NCBI GenBank assembly: GCA_046329585.1
Contig: JAXLUI010000002.1
Coordinates: 1,860,001-1,924,000, forward strand
Length of the DNA stretch: 64,000 bases
Source of the DNA: DLKC01 sp002478885
GTDB lineage: Bacteria > Bacteroidota > Bacteroidia > Chitinophagales > Chitinophagaceae
Direction of reading: 5' to 3'
Part shown: in pieces, positions 8,411 to 17,147 of the stretch
How positions within the stretch are numbered: the stretch's first letter is position 1
Layout: each line of letters begins with the position of its first letter
Position numbers and translations under genes: made by a program
The notes under the pieces: generated by a model
Seen by the model: the letters and a program-made list of their open reading frames with translations, nothing else
What the model was told of the DNA's origin: nothing
The model's database searches: none

Positions 8411-9679
8411 TCACACTTTCCAATGGCCACGCATGGGCTGATGAATATAGCTGTTCGCTTCCTTATCGTCGATGAACAATTGTTTTACCGGGTCGAATTT
8501 CAAAGGGCGGTTAAGCTCCCATGCGATTTTTCCCATGTTCACGATGGTACAAGACCGGAAACCATTTGATTCATTTAGCGCGAATTTTTTGCGTTGCTTA
8601 ACTGCTTCCACAAAATCGGTCACCTGCGGCTCCGGATCAGGCAAACTGGCCAGCTTTTTATCAAGATCGGGAATGTCTGATTTCAGTTCGGGATACAGTT
8701 TCCCATTCGGGCCTTCAATATAGGCAGCATTCACATCCTTGTTTTCTCCATCGAGTATGATCTTACAACCATCTGCATACGTGTATTCGATCCTTCTGAA
8801 AGTGCCCACCGCATCTTTATCCTGTACCGGCGCATCTACTTCAACAGATACAGGACTGGTATCGTCCTTGCCAAGAATATATTGAATAGGGTCAATATAA
8901 TGCTGGCCCATATCGCCAAGCCCGCCGCCATCATAATCCCAGTAACCCCGGAACGTCTGGTGAACGCGGTGCGGGTTATAAGGTTTAAATGGTGCAGGCC
9001 CAAGCCAACGGTCATAGTCAAGTTCTGGCGGCACTGGCAGCGTTTCAAGATTTGTTTTGCCAACCCAATAAAATTTCCAGTCAAACCCGGTGGCCTTGTT
9101 CACCGTAACTTTCAGGGGCCAACCAAGCAAACCGTTCTGCACAATTTTTTTGATGGGCGCCACAGTTGTTTTCATTCCGTAAAACTCATCGGTAAACCTG
9201 AACCACGTATTCAAACGAAAAATAGTCTTGTGTTGCTGCACCACTTCCATCAGGCGCTTGCCTTCACCAATAGTCCGGGTCATCGGCTTTTCACACCAAA
9301 TGTCCTTACCTGCACGTGCCGCATCGGCCGCAATTATCCCATGCCAGTGCGGTGGCGTGGCAATATGTACAATATCTACTTCAGGCAGTGCAAGCACCTC
9401 CCTGTGATCAGCAAATGTCTTCACATTGTTGCCAACCATGGCAGCAGCCTCTTTCAAATGCTGGCTATCCACATCACAAATCGCTACCACCCGGGTACCT
9501 GCATACTCAAAATGGTTGCGCCCCATGCCGCCAACACCGATCACCGCTTTTGTCAACTGGTCGCTCGGTGCAATAAAACCACGTCCCAGCACATGACGGG
9601 GAACAATACTAAACGCAGCAACGGCGCCAAACGAATTCCTGATAAACGATCTCCTGGATGCAGAATACTTCTTTTGCAT
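8411..9679 (-). CDS. Gfo/Idh/MocA-family oxidoreductase, exported
   Basis: NAD(P)-dependent sugar oxidoreductase of 422 residues. The N-terminus SASRRSFIRNSFGAVAAFS is a twin-arginine-type signal, so the enzyme is probably exported folded with its cofactor. The Rossmann motif GVGGMG is at 48-53 and the family EKP motif at 130-132 (WCEKPMTRT). The C-terminal beta-sheet domain includes GGGLGDMGQHYIDPI. Bacteroidota members of this secreted subfamily act on glycosides; the substrate here is not deducible. About 118 bp separate it from the hybrid kinase gene downstream on the same strand, so co-transcription is possible. A second, more distant paralogue lies at 12271-13635. Confidence 0.88.
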   Translation of the reverse strand: MQKKYSASRRSFIRNSFGAVAAFSIVPRHVLGRGFIAPSDQLTKAVIGVGGMGRNHFEYAGTRVVAICDVDSQHLKEAAAMVGNNVKTFADHREVLALPEVDIVHIATPPHWHGIIAADAARAGKDIWCEKPMTRTIGEGKRLMEVVQQHKTIFRLNTWFRFTDEFYGMKTTVAPIKKIVQNGLLGWPLKVTVNKATGFDWKFYWVGKTNLETLPVPPELDYDRWLGPAPFKPYNPHRVHQTFRGYWDYDGGGLGDMGQHYIDPIQYILGKDDTSPVSVEVDAPVQDKDAVGTFRRIEYTYADGCKIILDGENKDVNAAYIEGPNGKLYPELKSDIPDLDKKLASLPDPEPQVTDFVEAVKQRKKFALNESNGFRSCTIVNMGKIAWELNRPLKFDPVKQLFIDDKEANSYIHQPMRGHWKV

Positions 9680-9748
9680 GTATAAGTTATTGGTTCTTTC
9701 TGTACAGGTATGTTGTTTGCCAACTCCGGTTTTTCATGGCATCGGCTG

Positions 9749-9790
9749 TTGCGCAACAGCGCCAACCTATCTGCCATCGCACCTTTCAGC
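9749..9790 (-). repeat. Dispersed repeat copy 6 (hairpin-insert form B, diverged)
   Basis: TTGCG, a 23-bp insert (CAACAGCGCCAACC ...), then TCGCACCTTTCAGC. The insert has the same length and place as in copies 17, 20 and 21 but a different sequence. Confidence 0.65.
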
Positions 9791-9920
9791 GTCCCGCACA
9801 GCAACCGGCAAAACGGCATTGATAAACATCGTTACAAAGTACGCAATTTTAACGGTTGCAGCATCTATCGGCCAAACATTCTGTATAACAAGCCTGCCAA
9901 AAAAATTTGCCTTTGACAGG

Positions 9921-9956
9921 TAAAAAAACAGCCGGTTTGTAAAAACAAACCGGCTA
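9921..9956 (-). terminator. Strong terminator hairpin
   Basis: AGCCGGTTTGT stem, AAAA loop, ACAAACCGGCT, with seven T after the stem on the minus strand. It is the nearest terminator behind the 10149-10550 gene, about 190 bp past its stop. The rest of the 9680-10148 gap shows only repeat copy 6. Confidence 0.8.
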
Positions 9957-10148
9957 CCAATTACTTGGGATAACATCCAGGCCGTCGTATAAATATGCTA
10001 ACACGAATCAAGACCTTACAACACCATTGCCTTTCAGGACCCCTGGATCAAAGTTTCGCCAGGATATTGGATTTTCCTCGATCACCACTCATTTAAAACA
10101 ATTCACATTATAAGAAAAACTACAACTACTCAATTTTATTAAAAACAA

Positions 10149-10550
10149 TCAGTTACAACATAAGATAAAAGACCACTGATTTTTAAACACATTCATTTTA
10201 ATACTGGGCACACCCTTTTTCACTTTGATGGTCTCATTTGCCCATATTTGCTCCACACCATATTTAACCGCGTGCCTGATATTACTTTCCCTGGAAAGAT
10301 CAAAGAGAAAAATACTGTTGGCATGCTGCAGCGTCTTGGTTTCCTGCTTTACTGTTTCCAGTTCGTCCTCGGAAAGTCGCTGTTCTGAAAAAAACAAATC
10401 GAACTTGATACACTTAAGCATTTCCTTAGCCTCATCGAGTGAGGGTACGTTCACAATTCGTGCGCTAATACCTAAACCCATTAACTCTTTACTGATGCTT
10501 ACATCAAGCGTGTTTTTTTTCAGTACTAGGATATAAATGGTGTCCTCCAT
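10149..10550 (-). CDS. Degenerate receiver-like protein
   Basis: A 133-residue protein whose beta/alpha rhythm follows a response-regulator receiver: IYILVLKKN at beta1, a DEAKEMLK helix, FDLFFSEQRLSEDE at beta3, SIFLFD at beta4 and a QIWANE end. The acidic pair expected after beta1 is replaced by KKN and the beta3 phospho-acceptor position holds Ser/Glu. If the fold is right it is a pseudo-receiver that cannot take the usual phosphoryl group. No output domain. The C-terminus (QWSFILCCN) is unusual. Alone on the minus strand with about 290 bp of apparently empty sequence upstream. Family assignment is an inference from pattern, not from a database hit. Confidence 0.5.
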   Translation of the reverse strand: MEDTIYILVLKKNTLDVSISKELMGLGISARIVNVPSLDEAKEMLKCIKFDLFFSEQRLSEDELETVKQETKTLQHANSIFLFDLSRESNIRHAVKYGVEQIWANETIKVKKGVPSIKMNVFKNQWSFILCCN

Positions 10551-10793
10551 GATCTTTCTTTTTACTGGTTGAATAAATGCGATTACGAGAACAAAGTAAG
10601 CTCACTATTCAACCAAAAAAAATAGAACAGTTATTGAATTATTTGTAATAGTCAACGAGGCCATTTTGTAGAAGATACTCTACCTGCTACCGGAAATTTA
10701 AAATAACCACAACATGATAATGCCGGGAAAGAGGCTGCCGGGCAATAGGTAAACTGCCGGCACTGCTGCTTAAAACCGATGTGAGCGCCAATA

Positions 10794-10826
10794 AAAAAGG
10801 CGCTTCTTTTCAGAAGCGCCTTTTCA
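10794..10826 (-). terminator. Terminator of the T9SS cargo gene
   Basis: GGCGCTTCT stem, short loop, AGAAGCGCC, with a run of six T on the minus strand. It starts 18 bp beyond the stop codon at 10844. Confidence 0.88.
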
Positions 10827-10843
10827 ATATTTATTGATGAAAA

Positions 10844-12037
10844 TCAAAAACACATTACAGGGAAAGTTTGCTTTTCTGTTGCGGTCGAAACTTTCAGGAA
10901 CAGGTTACCCGTAACACCCGCCGGAAGGTTAAGATAAGCACGTTCTGCACCGCTGCCGGAATGCTGGTAACGCCCGGACGCAATCAGCTTTCCATCGGCT
11001 GTAAACAACTCCAACCGGTAGGTGGTGGCCACGTTGTTGTTGATATTGATATTGACCGATCCTCTTGCAGGGTTCGACAACAGGTCGATTTGCCTTGCCG
11101 GTGATACGCGCAGGATGATAACGCTGCTGTAGTCACTGCTGCCATCACGATTCACCAGTTGCAACCTGTAATAAGAAAGTGCAGGAGCTGAGCTGTTATC
11201 GGTGAAATGGTACCTGGCTCCTGTTGCAATATTCTTTGCGTCAACCGTTCCGATTGTCTTCCAGTCAGAACCGTTATTGCTCTTCTGCACATTGAAATGG
11301 CTCACATTTATTTCTGTTTCGGTGTTCCACGAAATGTTCGTCACCTTATTCTCATGTGCTGCGGTAAATGCACCGAATGAAACAGGCAGCGTACCGGTGA
11401 ATTCCAGTGGCGCCGTCGTTGAAGTATAGCTGTTCCAACCCTGCGTAAAGCCTGTCATGGGATCACCAATCGCTTCATCTGCACGATAGCCGGTATTGCT
11501 GATATAGGTCGCCATAAACTTAAAGCTGGATACCAGCCCGATCCAGATGGATGGAACTGTCACCGAATAAGTAGCTGCAGTAGTTGTATTGTTATTGCTC
11601 AATTCAGGCGTATAGCTCACGGTGTGGCTATCATTGTCGCGCAGGTAAACAACAGTTGCCGAACCAGGTAAACCTTTGCCGGGCTGGAATGCGATCGCAT
11701 ATTCAGGGGTAAAACCTGAAGCGAAATTGAAAGTCGATCTTTTACCCGTGCCGCCATAACCGGATATCGCTGTTGTAAGATTATTGCTCTTATCGGTAAA
11801 GTTAGCAGTGGAAGTACTGCCTCCTGACTGGCCGTCGATATAGATAACAAGCACATCGTTCATGTCGCCCGTACCCCTGTTAAGCGTAAAAGTAAAATCA
11901 GTACCGGTTAAGCTAACATCAAGGCTGCCTTTGCCAACAGTGCCGCCAAAACCGGCTTTGCCATTGCCGGGATAGTTAGTGGCGTTGGCAAAATGAATAC
12001 AGGTAAGAGAGAGAAAAAACAAGTAGATTTTTTTCAT
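10844..12037 (-). CDS. Secreted protein with type IX secretion C-terminal domain
   Basis: About 397 residues from ATG 12037, chosen because it begins a standard signal peptide (MKKIYLFFLSLTCIHFANA); the frame is open further upstream only through a TTG. The N-terminal two thirds is a beta-rich, Gly/Thr/Asn-rich domain (GNGKAGFGGTVGKGSLDVSL), not assigned to a family. The middle contains a fibronectin-like stretch (FTAAHENKVTNISWNTETE). The last 80 residues (RQIDLLSNPARGSVNINI ... LFTADGKLIASG) match a Por-type sorting domain, so it is exported by T9SS and probably surface-bound or released. Single gene with its own terminator. Function beyond secretion is unknown. Confidence 0.8.
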   Translation of the reverse strand: MKKIYLFFLSLTCIHFANATNYPGNGKAGFGGTVGKGSLDVSLTGTDFTFTLNRGTGDMNDVLVIYIDGQSGGSTSTANFTDKSNNLTTAISGYGGTGKRSTFNFASGFTPEYAIAFQPGKGLPGSATVVYLRDNDSHTVSYTPELSNNNTTTAATYSVTVPSIWIGLVSSFKFMATYISNTGYRADEAIGDPMTGFTQGWNSYTSTTAPLEFTGTLPVSFGAFTAAHENKVTNISWNTETEINVSHFNVQKSNNGSDWKTIGTVDAKNIATGARYHFTDNSSAPALSYYRLQLVNRDGSSDYSSVIILRVSPARQIDLLSNPARGSVNININNNVATTYRLELFTADGKLIASGRYQHSGSGAERAYLNLPAGVTGNLFLKVSTATEKQTFPVMCF

Positions 12038-12213
12038 AAAGCATTTTTTAAAATAACAGTGATGATTGATTTTGGTTACCAGGAAACTGCTTTCGCAACA
12101 ATTGGTTGACAAAAAACGGCTTCGCGTTAAAGATAACAATAGCGATGAAAAAAAATATTAAACCAGCGATATAATTATTCCGCTAATGCATGCTGGTAAA
12201 AGGACAAGAAGCC

Positions 12214-12262
12214 GAATGGTGCGACGCAACAGGTGATGCCACATGCATCGCTGCCTGCCCCA
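12214..12262 (+). repeat. Dispersed repeat copy 7
   Basis: GGTGCGACGCAAC followed by AGGTGATGCCACATGCATCG. The head (GTACAA part) is degenerate. It lies beyond the 3' end of the 12271-13635 gene. Confidence 0.7.
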
Positions 12263-12270
12263 TAAAAAAA

Positions 12271-13635
12271 CTAAACAGTCTCTCTCGAAGGGTGTACCCA
12301 TGGGGAACGGTAATTACGTTGCAATAATTTCGTTGCTTCCGCATCGCCGGTAACAATGCGCTGCTGCGGATCGTAACTAAGCGGCCGTTGCAGTTTCATG
12401 GACATATTGGCGAGAATACAACTCGCCGTTGATATATGGCCCTGCTCAATATCGGCAACAGGTCTTGTGCCCTTGTCAATCGCTTCCAAAAAATTGGTCA
12501 TATGCCTGCGCACCGCCGAAGCCACATGCAGTTCAATATCTTTTTCTTTTAGGTCTTCAGGATATTTTTGTTTCTCGTACAGCACATCGCCATGCAATTT
12601 TTTGCCGTCGCCATCCGGAATAAAATCATACTTCCAAACATCGGCGCAGAGTGTACCTTTTTCGCCATACAATTTAAAGGCCCATGGATAATCGGGATCT
12701 GCCGCTGTGCCCCACGCACGGTGCGTCCACACACAGTTAAGATCGTCGTAAGCAAAGATGGCCGTTTGTGTATCTGCGGTATTGCTCTTGCCCTTTGTGT
12801 CTACATAAATACCGCCATTGGAACTTACGCTGTTTGGCCACCCGAGATTCAACATCCACCGCACGGCGTCGAACATATGGATACACATATCGCCCATAAT
12901 GCCGTTGCTGTATTCCATAAAAGCTCGCCACCAGCCACGATGCGGTAAACCATCGTATGGACGCAGCGGCGCCGGGCCTGTCCACATATCATAGTCAAGA
13001 AAATCAGGCACGGCAGACAAAGGTGGATTGGCATTGGAATGCATATGATAATAACAGCACATTTCCACATGATGCACCTTGCCGAGCATGCCGGTATCTA
13101 CAATTTTCTGTTTGGCTTCTACCAGGTGTGGCGTGCTTCTGCGCTGTGTGCCCACCTGCACCACGCGGTTGTATTTGCGCGCCGCTGCAAGTATGGCTTC
13201 GCCTTCGGCTACATCAACGCTGATGGGTTTTTGCAGGTACACGTGCGAACCCGCTTTTATTGCGTCAATGGCTTGCAATGCATGCCAGTGATCAGGAGAA
13301 CCGATCAAAACGATCTCGGGCTTTGTGGCTTCAAGCAGCTTGCGGTAATCACCAAACAATGCTGGTTTTTGATGACTGGCCTGTCGTTCACTCACCAGCG
13401 CTGCCGCTTCTGTCAATTGATGCTGATCTACATCGCAAAGCCCCACCACTTCAACAGGCGCAACCTGTATCAGTTTAAAAAGATCGCTCTTTCCATACCA
13501 GCCTGTGCCGATTAATGCAACACGGCGTGGCGCGGCAGGCGTGTAAGACATGCCATTGGCACGCAGGGCTGATAAGGCAAGCAGGGCCGAACTGCTTCGT
13601 AAAAAATCGCGTCGGTGAATATTGTGTACACTCAT
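12271..13635 (-). CDS. Gfo/Idh/MocA-family oxidoreductase, Tat-type leader
   Basis: A 454-residue NAD(P)-dependent oxidoreductase. The leader HRRDFLRSSSALLALSAL is twin-arginine-like, so export is probable. The dinucleotide-binding motif GTGWYG is at 43-48. The usual EKP motif is QKP (135-137, HVYLQKPISVDV); the catalytic lysine is kept. The C-terminal domain carries NGIMGDMCIHMFDAVRWML. Longer than the 8411-9679 paralogue and from a different subgroup. Substrate unknown; related secreted proteins occur in glycoside-oxidation loci. Monocistronic, bounded by repeat copies 7 and 8. Confidence 0.87.
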   Translation of the reverse strand: MSVHNIHRRDFLRSSSALLALSALRANGMSYTPAAPRRVALIGTGWYGKSDLFKLIQVAPVEVVGLCDVDQHQLTEAAALVSERQASHQKPALFGDYRKLLEATKPEIVLIGSPDHWHALQAIDAIKAGSHVYLQKPISVDVAEGEAILAAARKYNRVVQVGTQRRSTPHLVEAKQKIVDTGMLGKVHHVEMCCYYHMHSNANPPLSAVPDFLDYDMWTGPAPLRPYDGLPHRGWWRAFMEYSNGIMGDMCIHMFDAVRWMLNLGWPNSVSSNGGIYVDTKGKSNTADTQTAIFAYDDLNCVWTHRAWGTAADPDYPWAFKLYGEKGTLCADVWKYDFIPDGDGKKLHGDVLYEKQKYPEDLKEKDIELHVASAVRRHMTNFLEAIDKGTRPVADIEQGHISTASCILANMSMKLQRPLSYDPQQRIVTGDAEATKLLQRNYRSPWVHPSRETV

Positions 13636-13764
13636 GATCGTTGGTTAAATAGTAAAGTCGTGACAAGTGAGACGCGAGACAATTTCACGTCCCGTTAAAG
13701 ATAGTTTGCTTTTGTAAACGCAGTAAAGAAGAAGCGGTCTTTTTGGTATGGGCTTTTGTACGGC

Positions 13765-13792
13765 ATGGCATCGCCGGTTGCGTCGCACACGT
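13765..13792 (-). repeat. Dispersed repeat copy 8
   Basis: CATGGCATCGCCGG followed by TTGCGTCGCACAC. It forms an inverted pair with copy 9, about 170 bp away. The 13640-14145 gap contains nothing else recognisable. Confidence 0.8.
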
Positions 13793-13961
13793 TGGGGTAA
13801 GGCACTATTGTCAACAAGTCGGTAATGGCGCAGACCCGGAGCAACGGTAGCGCGTCAGCTGGCCTGTGACAGGGCGTAACTTGTTTGCATCGGCACGTAA
13901 GTATGTCATTACCCTCTATAGCCAGTATGAACAGGCGAATCAAGCTTCCCTGTGTACTGCA

Positions 13962-13994
13962 GTACAAGAGTGCGACGCAAGCAAAGCATCATAG
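13962..13994 (+). repeat. Dispersed repeat copy 9
   Basis: GTACAAGAGTGCGACGCAA followed by GCAAAGCATCATAG, one of the best matches to the family consensus. Inverted relative to copy 8. Confidence 0.85.
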
Positions 13995-14147
13995 CAGCAC
14001 AAAGCCGGGTTCATAAAACGTTGCTGACGCAATATCCCGATACGACCATACAACAACATCACAATGCACCAAATGTGCCGTATATACATTTCACACAACA
14101 CGCCTGGTATTTCTTTATTATCAAACCTGTAAACATAGCCACAAAAT

Positions 14148-14181
14148 AAAAAAGCCACACCCTGCGGCGTAGCTTTTTATA
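14148..14181 (-). terminator. Probable fabI terminator
   Basis: AAAAAGCCAC ... GTAGCTTTTT with one mismatch in the stem, around loop CCTGCGGC; T-rich on the minus strand. Sixteen bases past the fabI stop. Confidence 0.65.
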
Positions 14182-14196
14182 TAAGCGTTTATACAA

Positions 14197-15009
14197 TTAC
14201 TTACCCATGGCTTCTATCACATCCGGTGTAACACCCGTAAAACTGAAACCGCCATCGTGGAAAAGGTTTTGCATGGTTACCATGCGTGTAAGGTCGCTGA
14301 ACATAGTAACGCAATAATCAGCGCATTGGTCGCCGGTAGCATTACCCATCGGGCTCATCTTTTCTGCATAATTGATAAAGCCATCAAACCCCTTAACGCC
14401 ACTGCCAGCCGTTGTAACAGTCGGTGATTGGGAGATGGTATTCACCCTCACCTTTTTGCGCTTCGCATAATGATACCCAAAACTGCGTGCCACACTTTCC
14501 AGCAAAGATTTGGCGTCAGCCATTTCATTGTAGTCGGGAAAAACACGCTGCGCCGCAATATAGGTAAGCGCCACCACGCTGCCCCATTCGTTCATTGCGT
14601 CAAGATCCCATGCAGTGCGCAACACGCGGTGCAGGCTCATAGACGAAATATCAAGCGTTTTCTGGTTCCAGGCATAATCAATTTCGGTGTAATGTTTTCC
14701 TTTGCGCACATTTAAACTCATGCCAATCGAATGCAGCACAAAATCGATACCGCCGCCAAAATGCGTCATGGCACCCTCAAATAATTTCTTCAGGTCTTCC
14801 ATGCTGGTAGCGTCAGCACCAATAACGGGTGCATTCACCGCTTCTGCAAGTTTATTGATCTCACCCATGCGCATGGCAACAGGTGCATTGCTTAACACGA
14901 TCTGTGCGCCTTCTTCGTGGCAACGCAATGCCGTTTTCCATGCGATGGACCGCTCATCGAGTGCACCAAAGATGATACCTTTTTTTCCCTGCAGTAAGTT
15001 ATAAGCCAT
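14197..15009 (-). CDS. fabI: Enoyl-[acyl-carrier-protein] reductase (NADH), FabI
   Basis: Catalyses the last reduction of the fatty-acid elongation cycle; cytosolic SDR-fold enzyme of about 270 residues. ATG 15009 (MAYNLLQGKKGIIFGAL) is preferred over the upstream in-frame start because it gives the canonical FabI N-terminus. Visible: cofactor motif GIIFGALDERSIAWKTA, VLHSIGMSL, the active-site segment around SVVALTYIAAQRVFPDYNEM, and NTISQSPTVTTAGSG, which matches the FabI substrate-loop region. First in a minus-strand series but separated from the upstream small-protein gene by about 130 bp with a repeat copy. Essential-type housekeeping gene. Confidence 0.93.
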   Translation of the reverse strand: MAYNLLQGKKGIIFGALDERSIAWKTALRCHEEGAQIVLSNAPVAMRMGEINKLAEAVNAPVIGADATSMEDLKKLFEGAMTHFGGGIDFVLHSIGMSLNVRKGKHYTEIDYAWNQKTLDISSMSLHRVLRTAWDLDAMNEWGSVVALTYIAAQRVFPDYNEMADAKSLLESVARSFGYHYAKRKKVRVNTISQSPTVTTAGSGVKGFDGFINYAEKMSPMGNATGDQCADYCVTMFSDLTRMVTMQNLFHDGGFSFTGVTPDVIEAMGK

Positions 15010-15105
15010 AGTAAATTTTTTACGTTTAATAATGCCGGTAAAAATAGACATTATCCTGAATGATGCAAGCGGATTTTATGGGCCCTGCTCTTCCACTACT
15101 ATCAT

Positions 15106-15131
15106 CTTCGTTGCGTCGCACGCTTCAGGGT
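15106..15131 (-). repeat. Dispersed repeat copy 10
   Basis: CTTCGTTGCGTCGCACGCTTC, 9-34 bp past the stop codon of the small membrane protein gene. Confidence 0.8.
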
Positions 15132-15139
15132 CCAGGTCT

Positions 15140-15349
15140 TTATGCAGCTTTCACCGGGAAGAATTTGAAGAAGACATAAAGGCAAAGCATATACCACGCA
15201 ACAGATACAACAGTAACCGCCAGTACCCACAGTAAAAAGTACCAGCCAGACTTCCGGGGGTTGATCTTTTTCTCGAGATACTTACCAAAAAAATAAACGG
15301 GTAATGCCAACAGGGCAAGCGGAAGCAACCAATAGGTAAAAGGGTTCAT
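15140..15349 (-). CDS. Small two-helix membrane protein downstream of recN
   Basis: A 69-residue protein with two hydrophobic segments, about 6-23 (YWLLPLALLALPVYFFG) and 40-62 (WYFLLWVLAVTVVSVAWYM), joined by a basic loop (EKKINPRKSG). It starts 11 bp after the recN stop, so it is very likely co-transcribed with recN. No family recognised and no catalytic feature. Location in the inner membrane is inferred from hydrophobicity. Confidence 0.7.
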   Translation of the reverse strand: MNPFTYWLLPLALLALPVYFFGKYLEKKINPRKSGWYFLLWVLAVTVVSVAWYMLCLYVFFKFFPVKAA

Positions 15350-15360
15350 GCTGATAAGTT

Positions 15361-17016
15361 TTAGTTCATGACCATCTCCCTTGCATTCTCCAAAGCAGCG
15401 GCAGTGGGCCTTTCGCCACTCAGCATTTTTGCAATAGCGGTTATACGTTCATCAGTGGAAAGTAACCGGATATTTGTTTTTATCGCATCGCCTTTGATCT
15501 CTTTATAAACAAAAAAATGCGCATCGGCCTTACCGGCTATCTGTGGCTGGTGTGTAATGCTGATCACCTGCCGCTGTGCCGCCAGCCGCTTCATAATGAT
15601 GCCAACCTGTTTCGCTGCTTCGCCGGAAATACCGGTATCGATCTCATCAAATATGAGCGTTGGCAGGTCAACAGATTCAGCCACAAGCGATTTAATGCAA
15701 AGCATCAACCTGCTCAATTCACCACCACTGGCTACTTTACGCAAGGGCTCAAAACGGTTACTCTTATTTGCGTCAAACAGAAATGCTATATTGTCTTTTC
15801 CGAAAATGTTCAGTGCAGTTTCCGTTAGCTCAATCTTAAGCCTGGCATTCGGCATGCCCACCTGCACAAGTAATGCATTCACCTGTTCGGCAAGGGGCTT
15901 TGATTGCTGCATTCTTACAGCAGAAATATCATTGGCTTTTTTAATCACGCGCTGTTTCAACTCCATAGCCTCTTTTTCCTTCCCGATGATAGCATCATCA
16001 ATATTCAGCACTGCCTGCAGTTGCTGCTCAAGGTCATCCCGGATCTGCAACAGTTCAGCCGTAGTATGCACGTTATGCTTCTTGCCCAGTTTATAGCCCA
16101 GTGCAATGCGTTCATTCACCACGTCAATACGTTTTTGGTCATATTGAAGCCCATCGCTGATATGGGTTGTTTCCCTTGCAATATCCAGCAGCTCTATTTG
16201 TGCGCTTTGTAGCCTTTCGATGAGCAACGCAATTTGCGGATTGAATGAAGCAAACGCATGTAACTGGTTAGCCATTTGTTTTAGCATCGCAACTACAGGC
16301 TGTTCGCTTTCCTGCAATGCATAATTCAATTTTGCCAGGGCGGCATTGATAGCTTCTGCATTGCTGAGCATTTGCAATTCCTGGTCAAGGTCTTCCAGTT
16401 CATGCTCCTTGAAAGCAGCTTCATTTAATTCGTCGAACAGGAATTGGAAATAACCGATCTCCTTATTGAAATTATTTTTCTGCTCCTGTAGTTGTTCGAG
16501 CTCTTTTGACGCAACCTGCCATTGTGAAAAAACTTTTTTATACGAAACCAATCCTTCCTGGTTGTTACCCAGCGCGTCCAGTACTTCGCGCTGAAAATCC
16601 GAATCGCCGAGTTCAAGCGTATCAAATTGCTGGTGCAGGTCTACCAGTAAAGAAGCCAGTGCCCTGATCTGCTGTAATGTTGCCGGGCTGTCATTGATAA
16701 AAGCCCTCGACTTGCCGCTGGGGGCGATCTCCCTTCTCAATACAAGCTCATCGTCTGCTTCAATTTCGTTGGCAGAAAGAAAGGCTTTCACCGCTTCTTT
16801 TTCCTGTACGTCAAAGAAACCTTCGATAAAGCATTTTTTATCGGTCTTCAACAACACGGTTGTATCGGCACGCTCACCGAGTATGAGGCTCAATGCCCCC
16901 ATGAGGATACTTTTGCCTGCGCCGGTTTCCCCGGTGATAATACTCAGTTTACCGGGGAAATTAATCTCTATTTCATCGATGATGGCGTAATTCTGTATAT
17001 GAAGTCTCTGGAGCAT
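15361..17016 (-). CDS. recN: DNA repair protein RecN
   Basis: SMC-like ATPase of 551 residues acting in double-strand-break repair on cytosolic DNA. The Walker A motif GETGAGKS is near residue 30, after the typical start LQRLHIQNYAIIDEIEINF. The central part is long coiled coil. The signature motif is in LRKVASGGELSRLMLC and the Walker B/D-loop in LIFDEIDTGISGEAA. Length matches the family. ATG 17016 begins the conserved N-terminus. The TPR protein gene is upstream (131 bp) and the small membrane protein gene follows closely. Confidence 0.96.
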   Translation of the reverse strand: MLQRLHIQNYAIIDEIEINFPGKLSIITGETGAGKSILMGALSLILGERADTTVLLKTDKKCFIEGFFDVQEKEAVKAFLSANEIEADDELVLRREIAPSGKSRAFINDSPATLQQIRALASLLVDLHQQFDTLELGDSDFQREVLDALGNNQEGLVSYKKVFSQWQVASKELEQLQEQKNNFNKEIGYFQFLFDELNEAAFKEHELEDLDQELQMLSNAEAINAALAKLNYALQESEQPVVAMLKQMANQLHAFASFNPQIALLIERLQSAQIELLDIARETTHISDGLQYDQKRIDVVNERIALGYKLGKKHNVHTTAELLQIRDDLEQQLQAVLNIDDAIIGKEKEAMELKQRVIKKANDISAVRMQQSKPLAEQVNALLVQVGMPNARLKIELTETALNIFGKDNIAFLFDANKSNRFEPLRKVASGGELSRLMLCIKSLVAESVDLPTLIFDEIDTGISGEAAKQVGIIMKRLAAQRQVISITHQPQIAGKADAHFFVYKEIKGDAIKTNIRLLSTDERITAIAKMLSGERPTAAALENAREMVMN

Positions 17017-17147
17017 GATTTAAATTGAAATTAACGGGTCCCTTGTCTCCTGCAACAGGGAACCATAAAACGCTTTTTATGAGTAAAGGCAAAAATGATG
17101 AAGACCGCAGCAGGCCAATCCCCGGATCACTGAGCTTCACCCTACAA

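Noticed and set aside
8882..9685. Long plus-strand frame of 267 residues
   Set aside because: Lies antisense to a well-supported Gfo/Idh/MocA gene; composition is that of a shadow frame.
13695..14158. Two minus-strand frames (13695-13967 and 13940-14158)
   Set aside because: They run through repeat copies 8 and 9 with Cys/His-rich, non-protein-like composition.
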